64,000 nucleotides of DNA from Clostridiales bacterium (GCA_024684375.1 JAIKWZ010000006.1:1-64000); one strand, 5' to 3'. Positions 39,451 to 50,118 are shown, counted from the stretch's first letter. Notes: generated by a model from the letters alone, not told the origin. Numbers and translations: made by a program.

Positions 39451-40208
39451 TAACGCTGGCTCTCAAGTATTTTCGTGCGCAATTCTTCGGCCTGAGACAG
39501 TGTAATAGTTGCCAGCGCGGAAAAATTTCCCTTTACGCATTCGTTTATAAATGCGAGCGCCTTTTCGTTGTTTCCTTTTTCGAAGTTGATTTTTGAGATA
39601 TAGTACAGTGTGGCTACTTGAGACGGTTTAGAGTTGAAAGCTTTGGTAAAGTACTCATAAGCTTTTTCGGTATTGCCCTCAGCGTAGTAAAGCTGGCCAA
39701 GATTATCAAGTATTCCTGCATCCTCTTCGTCATATTCCAGCGCTGATATATTAAACTCTTCAGCCTTGGAAAAGTCACCGGTCTGCTTCCCTTTTTCGAT
39801 GTAGAAAAAACCCAAAGCAGTGTAGATCATTGAGGTCATTCCGTTCGACCCGGCGATCTCAAGGTTCTCAATGGCTTTGTCCAAATCTCCAAGCTTCCAT
39901 TGGCAGATCGCGAAATTGATGCGGAGCTGTTTTTTTGCTTTCTGGTCCATTCCGCCAAGCTTCTCGCTCAAGAGAAGCAGATCGCGTGCCTGTTCGTTTC
40001 TGTCAAAGCGCATAAGCAGCACAGCGTAAGCCATCAAGATGTTAGGATCCCTCTGTCCAGCGTCATAATACTTCTGATAAAGCTCCAACGCTTTGAGATG
40101 CTTTTCCTTACCCTTTTCAATTTCACCTTTGTCGATCAGCTGATTACCGCCCACATGCAGAGTGTAGGCCTTCCGTCCAATAAATCTATCCGCGAGCTTT
40201 TCGAACAT
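39450..40208 (-). CDS. Tetratricopeptide repeat protein
   Basis: Repeats such as GILDNLGQLYYAEGNTEKAYEYFTKAFNSKPSQVATLYYISKINFEKGNNEKALAFI. Confidence 0.85.
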   Translation of the reverse strand: MFEKLADRFIGRKAYTLHVGGNQLIDKGEIEKGKEKHLKALELYQKYYDAGQRDPNILMAYAVLLMRFDRNEQARDLLLLSEKLGGMDQKAKKQLRINFAICQWKLGDLDKAIENLEIAGSNGMTSMIYTALGFFYIEKGKQTGDFSKAEEFNISALEYDEEDAGILDNLGQLYYAEGNTEKAYEYFTKAFNSKPSQVATLYYISKINFEKGNNEKALAFINECVKGNFSALATITLSQAEELRTKILESQR

Positions 40209-40209
40209 T

Positions 40210-41358
40210 CTAATATACCATTCCTTTTCTTTCAATTTTCGCCAAAATGCGATTTCTTCGCTTTAGAAGCTCATCACGTTCAGAATCAGATGAATCTTCC
40301 AGTAGTCTGTTGCAAAGCTCCAAGGCTTCATCTAAACGACTTAAGCGATGTTCATATAATTTGCATAATTCGAGAACGGGGATGCTGCCCAGCTGGCGGC
40401 GCTTTATCATATTCAGCAGATTGTGTTCGCAGGCTGAATAGTCGCCCATTCGTCTTGCCAGTAAAAACAGTTTAAGATTTGCTTCACCCCTGTATTTCTC
40501 GTTTCTTAAGTCACCGACCGTCCTGATCGGCCTGGGCTGAGAAGCTTTAAGATACAGTATCTCTGCAGCGTTCAATTCTCCGTGGCGTTCAAAACAGCGT
40601 CCCAATGAGAACAAATCAAGCTGTTCATCCAACTGCTCAGGAACGGAGAAACATTCGTTAAGCTTTACAAGTAGCAGTGCAAGAGTGTATATGTCCAGGC
40701 GATTATGTTCAATTACATCGTCTAAAAGCTCGGTATTCTGGGTTTTAATGCTTTCAAAATAACGTTGGGGTATTTCGCTGCCCGGTATATCCTGTCTTTC
40801 AGGCAGCCCTAATATAGCTTTTTCGATATGCCCAAGTCGGCATGAGCCCAGCCTCAGTTTCCAAACAGCTCTTGTCGGGTAGAGTAGATCAAACTCAATA
40901 ATGTCTCGCGTGAAATCTTCGATCCGTTTCAATATAAGGCGGTTTTTCAATAACGGAATATCGAAACGTCTACCATTGAAATGCACGACTGTTTCACTTG
41001 AAGCAAAATCCTGTTTGATCGCCATGAGCATTTCGATCTCGCTGGAATAATCCGGCATAAGGTATTGCTTAACCACAAACCTGTCGTCGCATACTCTGCC
41101 AATGCCTACGAGAAAAGCAACTGTACCTGCGCCACCGCTGAGACCTGTAGTCTCAGTATCCAGAAAAATAGTCCTCCTAAGGTCAAAGCTGCTTCCAGAA
41201 AAGCCCATCAGACGCAGTGAGTCAATGCTTAATTCGTTTATCCCTTCCGGCATAGGGAAAGATTTTTCAAAAAGGCTTACTCCCGAATCATGATGAATAG
41301 TAGGCGTTTTTGGAACGTCATCCAGAAGTGCGAGTTTCCTGAGCAATCCGGAGGCCAT
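40210..41358 (-). CDS. YprB-like ribonuclease H-fold exonuclease domain protein
   Basis: TIFLDTETTGLSGGAGTVAFLVGIG...VVHFNGRRFDIPLLKNRL...LDDVIEHNRLDIYTLALLL. Confidence 0.88.
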   Translation of the reverse strand: MASGLLRKLALLDDVPKTPTIHHDSGVSLFEKSFPMPEGINELSIDSLRLMGFSGSSFDLRRTIFLDTETTGLSGGAGTVAFLVGIGRVCDDRFVVKQYLMPDYSSEIEMLMAIKQDFASSETVVHFNGRRFDIPLLKNRLILKRIEDFTRDIIEFDLLYPTRAVWKLRLGSCRLGHIEKAILGLPERQDIPGSEIPQRYFESIKTQNTELLDDVIEHNRLDIYTLALLLVKLNECFSVPEQLDEQLDLFSLGRCFERHGELNAAEILYLKASQPRPIRTVGDLRNEKYRGEANLKLFLLARRMGDYSACEHNLLNMIKRRQLGSIPVLELCKLYEHRLSRLDEALELCNRLLEDSSDSERDELLKRRNRILAKIERKGMVY

Positions 41359-41359
41359 A

Positions 41360-42820
41360 TTATGTTTTTCTCCATGCAGATGGACACGCAAGTATCAGCA
41401 ATGGATAGAATTCCAGTCTGCCTGCCAGCATTATAAGGGCCATTATTACCTTCGTGGCCGAAGGAAGAAATGCAAAGCTTCCAGAAGCTCCCAAGCGTCC
41501 AAACGCGGGACCGATGTTGGAGATACATGCTATAGAGCCGCTAATCGCCTCAGTCAGATCACATCCGCTTATAGCAAGAGTCAGAACTCCTACTGCGGTA
41601 ATAAGCATATAAACATAAAAGAATACTGAAATGTGATTCAGCATATCTTCCGGCACGCTTTTGCCGTCAAGCTTTATGACTTTGACCTTTCTGGGCGAAA
41701 ACGCTTTGACGATCTCCCTTGAGGCAAGCTTGGTAAGCAGTATTGCTCTTATAAGCTTAAGCCCGCCGGCGGTTGAACCTGCGCATGAGCCAATGATCAT
41801 AAGAATAAAAAGTATAGCCTTTGACATGTTTGGCCATAGATCAAAGTCTGCTGTTGAAAAACCGGTCGTAGAAACAATAGATGAAACCTGGAAAAACGAA
41901 TACCTGAAGGATTCGCCCAGATCGTTGCTGTAAAGCCGCCTTATATCGAAAGCAATAACACAAACGGCTACGGCGCAGATGCCGAAGTATACTATCAGTT
42001 CTTCATTTTTAAAAGCATGGCGGAATTCTCGGGCCATCAGTCTGAAATAGACTGTAAAACTTATGCCGAAAAGCAGCATAAAGATAGATGTAACAATATC
42101 TACCGCAAGATTATTATAATAGCCAATGCTTAATCCCCTGTTTGAAAAACCACCGGTGCCTGCAGTGGACATCGCATGGAGGAAGCTGTCAAACCAGTTC
42201 ATACCACACAGTTTCAGCAGCAGGAAAAGCATGATCGTAAGGACGGAATAGATTATATACAGCAGCTTGGAATTGTCTCCAACCTTAGGCAGCAGCTTGG
42301 AATAACTGGGTCCGGAACTCTCTGCCTTTGCCAGCGAAGAGCTCTGCCCATTCATCCCCGGCAGCACTGCGGTCGTCAGCACCAGCACTCCCATGCCGCC
42401 GATCCAGTGAGTGGCGGAACGAAGGAATGCTATGCTTGGAGAGAGATTGTCCACATTAGTTAATACAGTAGCCCCGGTGGTAGTAAAGCCGCTGGCGATC
42501 TCAAAAAAGGCGTCGGCAAGGCCGCAAACCTTCCCAAACACCAGCGGTAAACTGCCGAAAAAGGATATAAGTACCCACCCAAGCCCCGCAACAGCCATGC
42601 CATCCCGGATATACATATGTGATTCTGCGGGCTTTAGAAGCAGCACTAAGGGCAATGACAGAGCGGCAACTATGGCAAAGGTAAGCAGGAAAGCGAACGC
42701 CATGCCATCAGCATACAGAAGGCTCACACCAAATGAAGGCAACATAAGCGCGGCCTCCATAAGCATAAGCTTTCCCAGTGTTCTGAATACAAGTGCTTTA
42801 TTCATATTACTTAAGTACAT
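41360..42820 (-). CDS. TrkH/KtrB-type potassium transporter membrane subunit
   Basis: GFTTTGATVLTNVD...ATHWIGGMGVLVLT...AMSTAGTGGFSNRG...SSIVSTTGFSTADFDLW...GSCAGSTAGGLK. Confidence 0.97.
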   Translation of the reverse strand: MYLSNMNKALVFRTLGKLMLMEAALMLPSFGVSLLYADGMAFAFLLTFAIVAALSLPLVLLLKPAESHMYIRDGMAVAGLGWVLISFFGSLPLVFGKVCGLADAFFEIASGFTTTGATVLTNVDNLSPSIAFLRSATHWIGGMGVLVLTTAVLPGMNGQSSSLAKAESSGPSYSKLLPKVGDNSKLLYIIYSVLTIMLFLLLKLCGMNWFDSFLHAMSTAGTGGFSNRGLSIGYYNNLAVDIVTSIFMLLFGISFTVYFRLMAREFRHAFKNEELIVYFGICAVAVCVIAFDIRRLYSNDLGESFRYSFFQVSSIVSTTGFSTADFDLWPNMSKAILFILMIIGSCAGSTAGGLKLIRAILLTKLASREIVKAFSPRKVKVIKLDGKSVPEDMLNHISVFFYVYMLITAVGVLTLAISGCDLTEAISGSIACISNIGPAFGRLGASGSFAFLPSATKVIMALIMLAGRLEFYPLLILACPSAWRKT

Positions 42821-44168
42821 CCCCCAGGCTGGCGACTCCCTGCCGTTTGGTCATTATTACAACCCTGTCACCCGCCTCAATCACATCGCTTCCGAAAGGA
42901 ACAATGACCTTATTCCCTCTGACTATGACAGCTACTATAGTATCGGGATCGATGTTTAGATCCGTCAGCGTCCGACCCAAATAGCTTTCTCCTTCCTTGA
43001 CGATAAACTCCATCGCTTCTGCCTGACCGCCCATGATCCGGTACATACGTTCTACGCCGCTTTTTTCTCCGGCGGCTCTGGCCCTGACGGCTCTAACGAT
43101 AATATTACAGGCGATCTGCGAAGGGCTGATAATACTTTCAAGTCCCATCTCGCTGAGCATCTGTGAGTAATTCAGCCGGTTACTTTTTACGATCACGCGC
43201 GCATTACCTGAACGCGTAGCGTACAGTCCAGCCATGAGGTTTTCTTCATCCCGGTCAGTCAGTGTGATAAAAGCGTCGGTTGTATTAAGACCTTCGCTCA
43301 AAAGCATTTCCTGATCCATCCCGTCGCCGCAGATGACAGTAGTGCTGCGCAGCAGTTCGTCAAGATGACGCGCTTTTTCCTCATTTTGTTCAATAAGCTT
43401 AGTCTTTACGCCTGCCTCGTCAAGGATGCTGCATAAATAGTACCCTATGCGGCTCCCGCCAACGATCATCGCGTCTTTTGCAGCCTTTGTGTTTTTCCCA
43501 AGAGTGCGGAAAAATGATGTGACAGAAGCATAATCCGCGCACACGAATATACTGTCACCTTCACGTATAATGAAGTCACCTTTGGGGATTATCGCGCGTC
43601 CCTGGCGCATGATCCCGCAAAACAGGACCTTGAGATTTTCAGTGCGATTCTTAAAGTACTGGCTAAGCGGAATACCAACGAACGGCTCGTCGCCCACAAC
43701 GCGCATTTCGACCATTTCCACGAGCCCTCTTGCGAATGTTTCAACACCGCTCGCTGTAAACGGGAAGCGCAGCATACGCCCGATCTCTCTTGCGGTCGCG
43801 CGTTCAGGATTGGCCACATAATCTATCGCCAATTCCTGAGTAACAAAACTCATGCTCTTCAGATACTCTGGATCTCTGATACGGGCGATAGTGTACTTTG
43901 CGCCAAGCTTTTTCGCGATAATGCAGCACAGCATATTGCTTTCATCTGAGCGCATAGTGGCGACAAAAATATCGGCATGCTTTACGTCAGCTTCCTCCAG
44001 GGTGTCAATAGTTACAGCATTTCCCTTTACGGGAAGTACGTCCAAGTCCTCGACTCGGTCCAGGGCGACCTGATCCGCATCTATAACGGTGACATCGTGA
44101 TATTCTGCTGAAATGGTTCGGGCCAAAGTACCGCCCAGTTTACCGCAACCTGCTATTACAATTCGCAT
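42807..44168 (-). CDS. trkA: Trk potassium uptake regulatory subunit TrkA (two RCK domains)
   Basis: MRIVIAGCGKLGGTLARTISAEYHDVTVIDAD...; second KDAMIVGGSRIGYYLCSIL. Confidence 0.96.
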   Translation of the reverse strand: MRIVIAGCGKLGGTLARTISAEYHDVTVIDADQVALDRVEDLDVLPVKGNAVTIDTLEEADVKHADIFVATMRSDESNMLCCIIAKKLGAKYTIARIRDPEYLKSMSFVTQELAIDYVANPERATAREIGRMLRFPFTASGVETFARGLVEMVEMRVVGDEPFVGIPLSQYFKNRTENLKVLFCGIMRQGRAIIPKGDFIIREGDSIFVCADYASVTSFFRTLGKNTKAAKDAMIVGGSRIGYYLCSILDEAGVKTKLIEQNEEKARHLDELLRSTTVICGDGMDQEMLLSEGLNTTDAFITLTDRDEENLMAGLYATRSGNARVIVKSNRLNYSQMLSEMGLESIISPSQIACNIIVRAVRARAAGEKSGVERMYRIMGGQAEAMEFIVKEGESYLGRTLTDLNIDPDTIVAVIVRGNKVIVPFGSDVIEAGDRVVIMTKRQGVASLGDVLK

Positions 44169-44170
44169 GA

Positions 44171-44776
44171 TTATTTACTATACTCCTTCTGTCTAACGGG
44201 AATAAGTGTTTTTACACTGCCGTTTGAATCCAAGGGAATCCTTTCTGGTGGTTTGCCTATATGCTTTTTGTCATATTTTGCAAATAGCTTTCGTTTAAGA
44301 ACAAATACGAAAATGGTTTTGATAAGTGAACCGACTGTAAGCAAAACGCAGCCGAGTACCTTGACATAAGTATTGTAGTTGGTAAGCTTAAGGATCAGAG
44401 ATGAGTTCGTATCATACACAAGTACAATAACTGCTCCAATCAGTGTAACCATTCCAGTACGCAGTTTATGCGTTATTATGCCCCAGATGCCCACAAAACA
44501 GGCAAAAGCGCGCATCGCGAGTGTTATCAGGTCCCGCCTGGCTTCAGGCTCGCTCCAAATCTCGCTTATCGTCTCCCCTAAGGTGGATTTGCCATGCCGA
44601 ATTCGGTTCAATTCGACTTTCAGAAGGCCATCCATCGCGTCGAATCTGGTAAGGAAGTCACCCAGTGCCCATATCAGCAGCACAAGCGCGCCGCATAGGA
44701 TAAGTTCGCTGCCGGCCAGATTTCTGGATTTCAATTTCTGTTTTACGTAGGCTTTTCTTGGCTCTTTCGGTTTCAT
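44171..44776 (-). CDS. Hypothetical membrane protein
   Basis: Several hydrophobic segments; coupled (ATGA-type) to ybaK-like gene. Confidence 0.55.
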   Translation of the reverse strand: MKPKEPRKAYVKQKLKSRNLAGSELILCGALVLLIWALGDFLTRFDAMDGLLKVELNRIRHGKSTLGETISEIWSEPEARRDLITLAMRAFACFVGIWGIITHKLRTGMVTLIGAVIVLVYDTNSSLILKLTNYNTYVKVLGCVLLTVGSLIKTIFVFVLKRKLFAKYDKKHIGKPPERIPLDSNGSVKTLIPVRQKEYSK

Positions 44777-45279
44777 TCTCTTGTTTGAGTGTTTACCGGC
44801 CTTGCCGGGTGATTAACTGAGGGCAGAAATCTGTCCAGAAGGTCTGCTGTACTAAGTTTGACGGAACAGGTATTGTCAAGCGGATGAAATAGCAGTTGTT
44901 CCTCTTTCAGCAGTTCTCTGTCAAACAGGCATTCTACTTTACAGTCTGCATCAAACATCAGTCCGAATGGGCTGATCGCGCCGGGATAAGTGGATAAAAG
45001 CCGCTCAACTGCTGAGTCATCAGCGAAGCTCAACCGTGAATACCCAGCATTTTTGCTTACAATGCTGGTTATAAACTGCTTTCTTCCGTCCATCACAAGT
45101 AATGCGTATCTGGTGCTGCCCGTCGTAGTCAGCAGCAGATTCTTTGGCATTCTGGCATTCATCATCTGTTCGACCAGTGCGCATTCCTCGATGGAACTGA
45201 CCTTTTCGTGCTGCGCCAACTCATATCGTATTGAAAGCTGATCAAGCAAATCCAATACCTTTCTGGCACCTTGGTTCAT
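44773..45279 (-). CDS. YbaK/ProX-type aminoacyl-tRNA deacylase
   Basis: LDLLDQLSIRYELAQHEKVSSIEEC...KNLLLTT...YALLVMDGRKQ...PGAISPFGLMFD. Confidence 0.85.
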   Translation of the reverse strand: MNQGARKVLDLLDQLSIRYELAQHEKVSSIEECALVEQMMNARMPKNLLLTTTGSTRYALLVMDGRKQFITSIVSKNAGYSRLSFADDSAVERLLSTYPGAISPFGLMFDADCKVECLFDRELLKEEQLLFHPLDNTCSVKLSTADLLDRFLPSVNHPARPVNTQTRE

Positions 45280-46250
45280 CTTCTTAGGTCGCTTCCTTGG
45301 AGCCACAGCCTGTCCCAATAATCCTTATCTGACATTCGGGACATTATGCGTTCCTGGTAGATATCTTTTATCTGTGGGAAGGTAAGGTTTGTCGTGATAA
45401 CTGTTTTCAATTTCTTGGTCATCCGCTCGTTGAGCAGCACATACAAGTATTCTTTGCTTATGTTGTTAAGCATCGGTTCGCTTCCCAAGTCATCGATCAG
45501 CAGCACAGGACAGGAAAGTATTTCGTCGAAAACCTCATCGGAGTTCTCCAGATGAAAATGCTTCGAGCGCTTCGCTTCCAGCAGCTGATAACTGGACAAT
45601 TTAACGGTATAAACACCTTTTTCTCGCAAGCCCTTTTCAATGCAATTCAGCAAAAAACTCTTGCCAAGCCCAGTCTGACCCTGAAGGAGTATGCCGGGCT
45701 TGAAACAGTTGGGATAATCCTTGACCCAGTCCTTGCAGGCCTCCATTATCCTGACGGCCAACTGTCTCTGAGTCAGCTCCGGAGTTATCTTCGTTTCTGG
45801 TATCCGCTCAATGTCAAACCTGTCAAAACTGTCAGGATTGTCTCCCAGTTCCTGCTGCATAAGCTCGTTTACCTTGTTTTCAAAGCATTCACAGGGTTTT
45901 GAAGGGATTGATCCTGATATATATCCTGTGTCTTTGCATTTTGTACACCTGTACTCAGGGCTAAGCCAGTTTTCGCTATAACCGCATTTAACAAGCTCTG
46001 CACGTATTTCGGCATTGAGTTCTGTGCCTGTTATCAGCATTTCGTTTGACAATTCTTCGGCACGGTCCGGTTCCAACAGAGATAGTTTTAAGCTGTTCAA
46101 AGGAAGTGCGGCTCTGCGCTTAAGCAGAGAATCCACAACCGGATATAGACTTCTGATTTCCGCTTCCCGTTGGTCTATAAGAGTTTCCCGCTGGTTCCTC
46201 AGCGAATAAAAGTATTGTTCAGCTTGTCTTATCGCTTCCTGTCTTGTCAT
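45276..46250 (-). CDS. DnaC/DnaI-like ATP-binding helicase loader
   Basis: CTKCKDTGYISG..CECF zinc-type motif; GILLQGQTGLGKSFLLNCI Walker A; VLLIDDLGSEP. Confidence 0.9.
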   Translation of the reverse strand: MTRQEAIRQAEQYFYSLRNQRETLIDQREAEIRSLYPVVDSLLKRRAALPLNSLKLSLLEPDRAEELSNEMLITGTELNAEIRAELVKCGYSENWLSPEYRCTKCKDTGYISGSIPSKPCECFENKVNELMQQELGDNPDSFDRFDIERIPETKITPELTQRQLAVRIMEACKDWVKDYPNCFKPGILLQGQTGLGKSFLLNCIEKGLREKGVYTVKLSSYQLLEAKRSKHFHLENSDEVFDEILSCPVLLIDDLGSEPMLNNISKEYLYVLLNERMTKKLKTVITTNLTFPQIKDIYQERIMSRMSDKDYWDRLWLQGSDLRR

Positions 46251-47690
46251 TTACTCACCTGATCTTTTTCGGTTCATAAGTTCACTGTAATCCTGCTTGA
46301 ACTCATCCGGGTCAACTGTTCGCTCATCCATGGGTTTTTTCTGAGAAGCCGCTGGCCTTGCAGCGATCTTTAGCTCATCGCTTTGGGACTTGATTTTATC
46401 CAGAGTATTTAATCCGTTTGCGCTCCATGTTTTAATGAGCTTATCTATATACTTCAACGGATTTTCAGCACCCCTGGCAAGTGTAGCACCGTAAAGCACA
46501 GCATCAGCAGGAATCAATGCCGTCCAAAGTCTGATGAGCTTGATGTCTCCGGCACTGACACGCCTGTCGAGCGCGCATTCTTCGTAGACTTTTTCGAGCA
46601 ATTCGGAATAGTGTTTCTGAGCGCTGCGCTCCTGCTCCACGTCAGCCAAAGTGCTTATGCCCAATTCTTTCCATTTTTCCAGACGTTTTTCAAGTTCTTC
46701 AAAAGTCCGCCTGTTGTTCTGAGAGCACCACCTTGCCGCTTCTTCAATGACATCAAAATCAAACCCCATCGAAGAAAACCTGGCAAGGGCTTCCAGCATT
46801 GCAGGTGTGGGTCTGGAGGCAATGCCTAAATGGTTGATAAGCTTTTTAACTTGTTCTCTGTCAGCAGGATTGGGCTCGTTTTTTTGGCTGGCCAGGATTT
46901 TATCCAAATAACCGAATGACGGCGTTTCACCGTTTACGGTTTTCTCGCACGCCCTGATCAGGTCATCTTGGGAAAAGCCCCATTCTTCAACCCATTTCTT
47001 TACGAGCCTGAGTTCGTCGACAGAGGGCTGCCTCCGCTGACCGAATTGTTTGAGCACAGCCCTTGCAGCTGAATTGCATACTGAAGACCGGAGCAGATAT
47101 TTCTGAGCGGATTCCAGATCGGTAACGCCGTTTTCCGCCCAATTTTCCGCTGCATCATTTAGTTGTTTGAACATTGTTCGTGTTCCGGGCAGATGGCCGC
47201 CGCGCTTTTCGACCTCAGTCTTTACAAGCAGCAGCGCCGCCTCCTTGGACAATCCGTACACATCGATCCAGTCGTTGGCCATGCCAAGCTCATGCCCCTC
47301 CAAAATGAGCCCCGGCATCAAAGTATGCAGCTCTCTGTAATAGGAACGATTTTGATATACTCCATCATCGTCGCCCTTTTCCTCAGAACTGCGACTTGAG
47401 GAAGGATCAAAGAAGCAGTACGCGGGCGGATTATCGCTTATTTGATCGACAAGTCCTTCCCTATGCCAATAACTTAAAGCATTTTTGACGGTCTGTATGT
47501 CGATATGAAGCGTTTCAGACATCTTTTCAAGGCTGTCGCATAGCGAAGGAAACCTGCATGCCATAAGTCCGTACAGGTAGACCTTGACATAATCCCCAGG
47601 CGCAGAAGGCAGGTTTTCAAGTATGAAAAGATTGTTGACGTTTGTTACGCCCAGCATTTCGCTGTCATCGGCGTAAGAGCATAGTGCCAT
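46251..47690 (-). CDS. DnaD domain protein (primosome component)
   Basis: Repeated RLVKKWVEEWGFSQDDLIRACEKTVNGETPSFGYLDKIL; N-terminal wHTH. Confidence 0.88.
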   Translation of the reverse strand: MALCSYADDSEMLGVTNVNNLFILENLPSAPGDYVKVYLYGLMACRFPSLCDSLEKMSETLHIDIQTVKNALSYWHREGLVDQISDNPPAYCFFDPSSSRSSEEKGDDDGVYQNRSYYRELHTLMPGLILEGHELGMANDWIDVYGLSKEAALLLVKTEVEKRGGHLPGTRTMFKQLNDAAENWAENGVTDLESAQKYLLRSSVCNSAARAVLKQFGQRRQPSVDELRLVKKWVEEWGFSQDDLIRACEKTVNGETPSFGYLDKILASQKNEPNPADREQVKKLINHLGIASRPTPAMLEALARFSSMGFDFDVIEEAARWCSQNNRRTFEELEKRLEKWKELGISTLADVEQERSAQKHYSELLEKVYEECALDRRVSAGDIKLIRLWTALIPADAVLYGATLARGAENPLKYIDKLIKTWSANGLNTLDKIKSQSDELKIAARPAASQKKPMDERTVDPDEFKQDYSELMNRKRSGE

Positions 47691-47742
47691 CAGTCAGACC
47701 CTCGTTTTTGATACCATATTGTAGCACTTGAGAAAGAGTTTT

Positions 47743-48570
47743 TCAAGCCGGCATGTAATTTTCATCGACCGCTACATCACATGAGCCAGATAGTCTGTCG
47801 GTACCTCTGAGCTCCAGCAATGCCCAGACGTTTTCACATAACTTTTCCTTCGGTTCGAGAGTTTTGATCATGACTTCAACGCCGATCACTTCGATCTGGC
47901 ACTCTGTCATCATTTCACACATTCCTTTAAGTGTGCCGCCCCCTTTTGCAAAGTCATCGACGATCAAAGCTTTCTGCCCTGCTTTTACAGCGCGACGTGA
48001 AATTGCCATCGTATCAAGTTTTTCACTTTTTGCACCGGAAAGATAGTTGATCTTGACAGCACTGCCCTCGTACGCTCTTGAATCTCTTCTGGCAACAACA
48101 AGAGGAACGTTGAGCGCCTGCGCAGTCATCAAGGCGAAAGGTATACCTTTTGTTTCCATTGTGAGCACAAAATCAGGAAGTTTGTCGAAGTATTTCTGAG
48201 CGACGATCTCTCCCATTACCCTTGTGTATTTAGGATCGCTGGCTACATCAGAAGTGTACAAAAAACCGCCGGGCAGGAGCCTTCCGGGCATAGAAAGCAC
48301 AAGAGCTATATCGGAAAGGATCCTGCAAGCGTCATCTCGAGTATAGAAGCTTCTGTACATCACTCCGCCCGCTGCGCCACTAATCGTATCCACTCTGCCT
48401 TTTCCTGATAAACTGACTGCTCCGGAAATTAGGTCAATGTCTTCACTGACCGTAGATTTGGCCACATCAAACATTTCGCAAAATTCAGATAAATTATGGA
48501 CGACGTTGGGACTCTCGGTAAGTACCCGCGTCATTATCACCAGGCGCTCGCTTCGTTTCATATGTTCCAT
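47743..48570 (-). CDS. purR: Pur operon repressor (PurR, HTH + PRTase domain)
   Basis: MKRSERLVIMTRVLTESPNVVHNLSEFCEMFDVAKSTVSEDI...ALIVDDFAKGGGTLKGM. Confidence 0.95.
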   Translation of the reverse strand: MEHMKRSERLVIMTRVLTESPNVVHNLSEFCEMFDVAKSTVSEDIDLISGAVSLSGKGRVDTISGAAGGVMYRSFYTRDDACRILSDIALVLSMPGRLLPGGFLYTSDVASDPKYTRVMGEIVAQKYFDKLPDFVLTMETKGIPFALMTAQALNVPLVVARRDSRAYEGSAVKINYLSGAKSEKLDTMAISRRAVKAGQKALIVDDFAKGGGTLKGMCEMMTECQIEVIGVEVMIKTLEPKEKLCENVWALLELRGTDRLSGSCDVAVDENYMPA

Positions 48571-48686
48571 AACAGCTCCAATGCGAACATTTTTTTATTA
48601 TTTTTCATTATAATACGGATTTTGTTATATCTGATACCACAGTTTGTTTATTTTTCAAAATGCAGCTACAGTTTTTACTATTTTAC

Positions 48687-48715
48687 TTGCCATAACTGTA
48701 AAACGCGGATATAAT
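48687..48715 (+). promoter_or_regulatory. Putative sigma-A promoter of murC
   Basis: TTGCCA-17 bp-TATAAT. Confidence 0.6.
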
Positions 48716-48734
48716 GATTGGAGAGAGGTGTATT

Positions 48735-50114
48735 ATGCAGCAACCCAAGAAAGTGTTTTTTATAGGCATTGGCGGTTCATCTATGAGCGGCCTTGCGCGA
48801 TACATGAAATGGAAAGGCTGTGAAGTCTACGGTTCAGATAAAACTTCAAGCCATAAAACCGAGGCGCTGGAAAAAGAAGGCTTCCGCATTTTTATTGGTC
48901 ATAGAGCTGAGAATGTATCAGGCTGCGACCTGGTGGTTTACTCCGCAGCCATACAGGAGAATAATCCTGAGAGAACGTTTGCCCGCGAACACAATATACC
49001 CCAGATCGAGCGCTGCGAACTTCTTGGTGAGATAATGAAAAGATATCCCGCTTCGATCTGCGTCAGCGGAACGCATGGCAAAACAACAACGACCGCCATG
49101 CTGTCTTGGGTGTTTATTAAGTGCGGAGAAGACCCTTCGGTACATATTGGCGGAGAGTTGGAGATGATCGGCGGTTCTACACGCATGGGCAACGGCGAAT
49201 CTTTTATATGTGAAGCGTGTGAGTATCATTCCAGTTTTCTGTCCTTCCATCCTACGCAAGCAATAATCACGAATATAGACGCGGATCATCTGGATTATTA
49301 CAAGGACTTGGACGATATAGAACACGCATTCGAGAAATTTGCCCGCTTAGTCCCTCAAAGCGGCTGCGTATTTGGCAATGGCGACGATAAACGCGTGTTC
49401 AGACTGCTTGAAAGGCTGAACGTAAAAACCGTGAGTTTCGGCCTTGAACCCCAGAACGTGATCAGGGCAGAAAACATCTATTACGATGAAAATGACTGTG
49501 CGAGCTTTACCGTAACCTATTTTGGACATCCGCTATGTGAGATCAGCCTTAATGTACCTGGCGAACACAATCTGCGAGACGCGCTGGCTTGTATTGCCGT
49601 AGCCAACGCGAATCAGCTGCCTATGGCGGTTGTCAGTCAGGCGTTGCAGGAGTTTTCCGGTGTGCACAGACGCTACGAACTAACCAGCGTGACCGATGGT
49701 GTAAACATTTATACTGATTACGGTCATAATCCAACAGAAACAGAAACGGTTCTAAAAGTTGCACGAGCTCAGTGTAACGGCAGGGTATTTGCAGTGCTTC
49801 AGCCACACACCTACAGTCGCACCAAGTCATTATTCCATGGATTTCTGAATTGCTTTAATGATGCCGATCAGGTGCTCGTGCTCGACATAGACGGTGCACG
49901 TGAAAAAGATCCCGGCGACATCAACAGCGGAATGCTCGTCGAAGCGATGGTGAAAAAAGGAATGGATGCCCATTATACACCGACTTTTGACGATGCAGAG
50001 AATTATCTGAGAAATACCTGGAAGCCCGGTGACTGTGCGGTCACTTTGGGATGCGGTAACGTATACTTGCTCAACGAACAGATCGCGCTGCACGGAAACA
50101 CTGTATCAAGGTGA
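48735..50114 (+). CDS. murC: UDP-N-acetylmuramate--L-alanine ligase
   Basis: KKVFFIGIGGSSMSGLARYM...SGTHGKTTTTAMLSW...YTDYGHNPTE. Confidence 0.97.
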   Translation: MQQPKKVFFIGIGGSSMSGLARYMKWKGCEVYGSDKTSSHKTEALEKEGFRIFIGHRAENVSGCDLVVYSAAIQENNPERTFAREHNIPQIERCELLGEIMKRYPASICVSGTHGKTTTTAMLSWVFIKCGEDPSVHIGGELEMIGGSTRMGNGESFICEACEYHSSFLSFHPTQAIITNIDADHLDYYKDLDDIEHAFEKFARLVPQSGCVFGNGDDKRVFRLLERLNVKTVSFGLEPQNVIRAENIYYDENDCASFTVTYFGHPLCEISLNVPGEHNLRDALACIAVANANQLPMAVVSQALQEFSGVHRRYELTSVTDGVNIYTDYGHNPTETETVLKVARAQCNGRVFAVLQPHTYSRTKSLFHGFLNCFNDADQVLVLDIDGAREKDPGDINSGMLVEAMVKKGMDAHYTPTFDDAENYLRNTWKPGDCAVTLGCGNVYLLNEQIALHGNTVSR

Positions 50115-50118
50115 TCAT

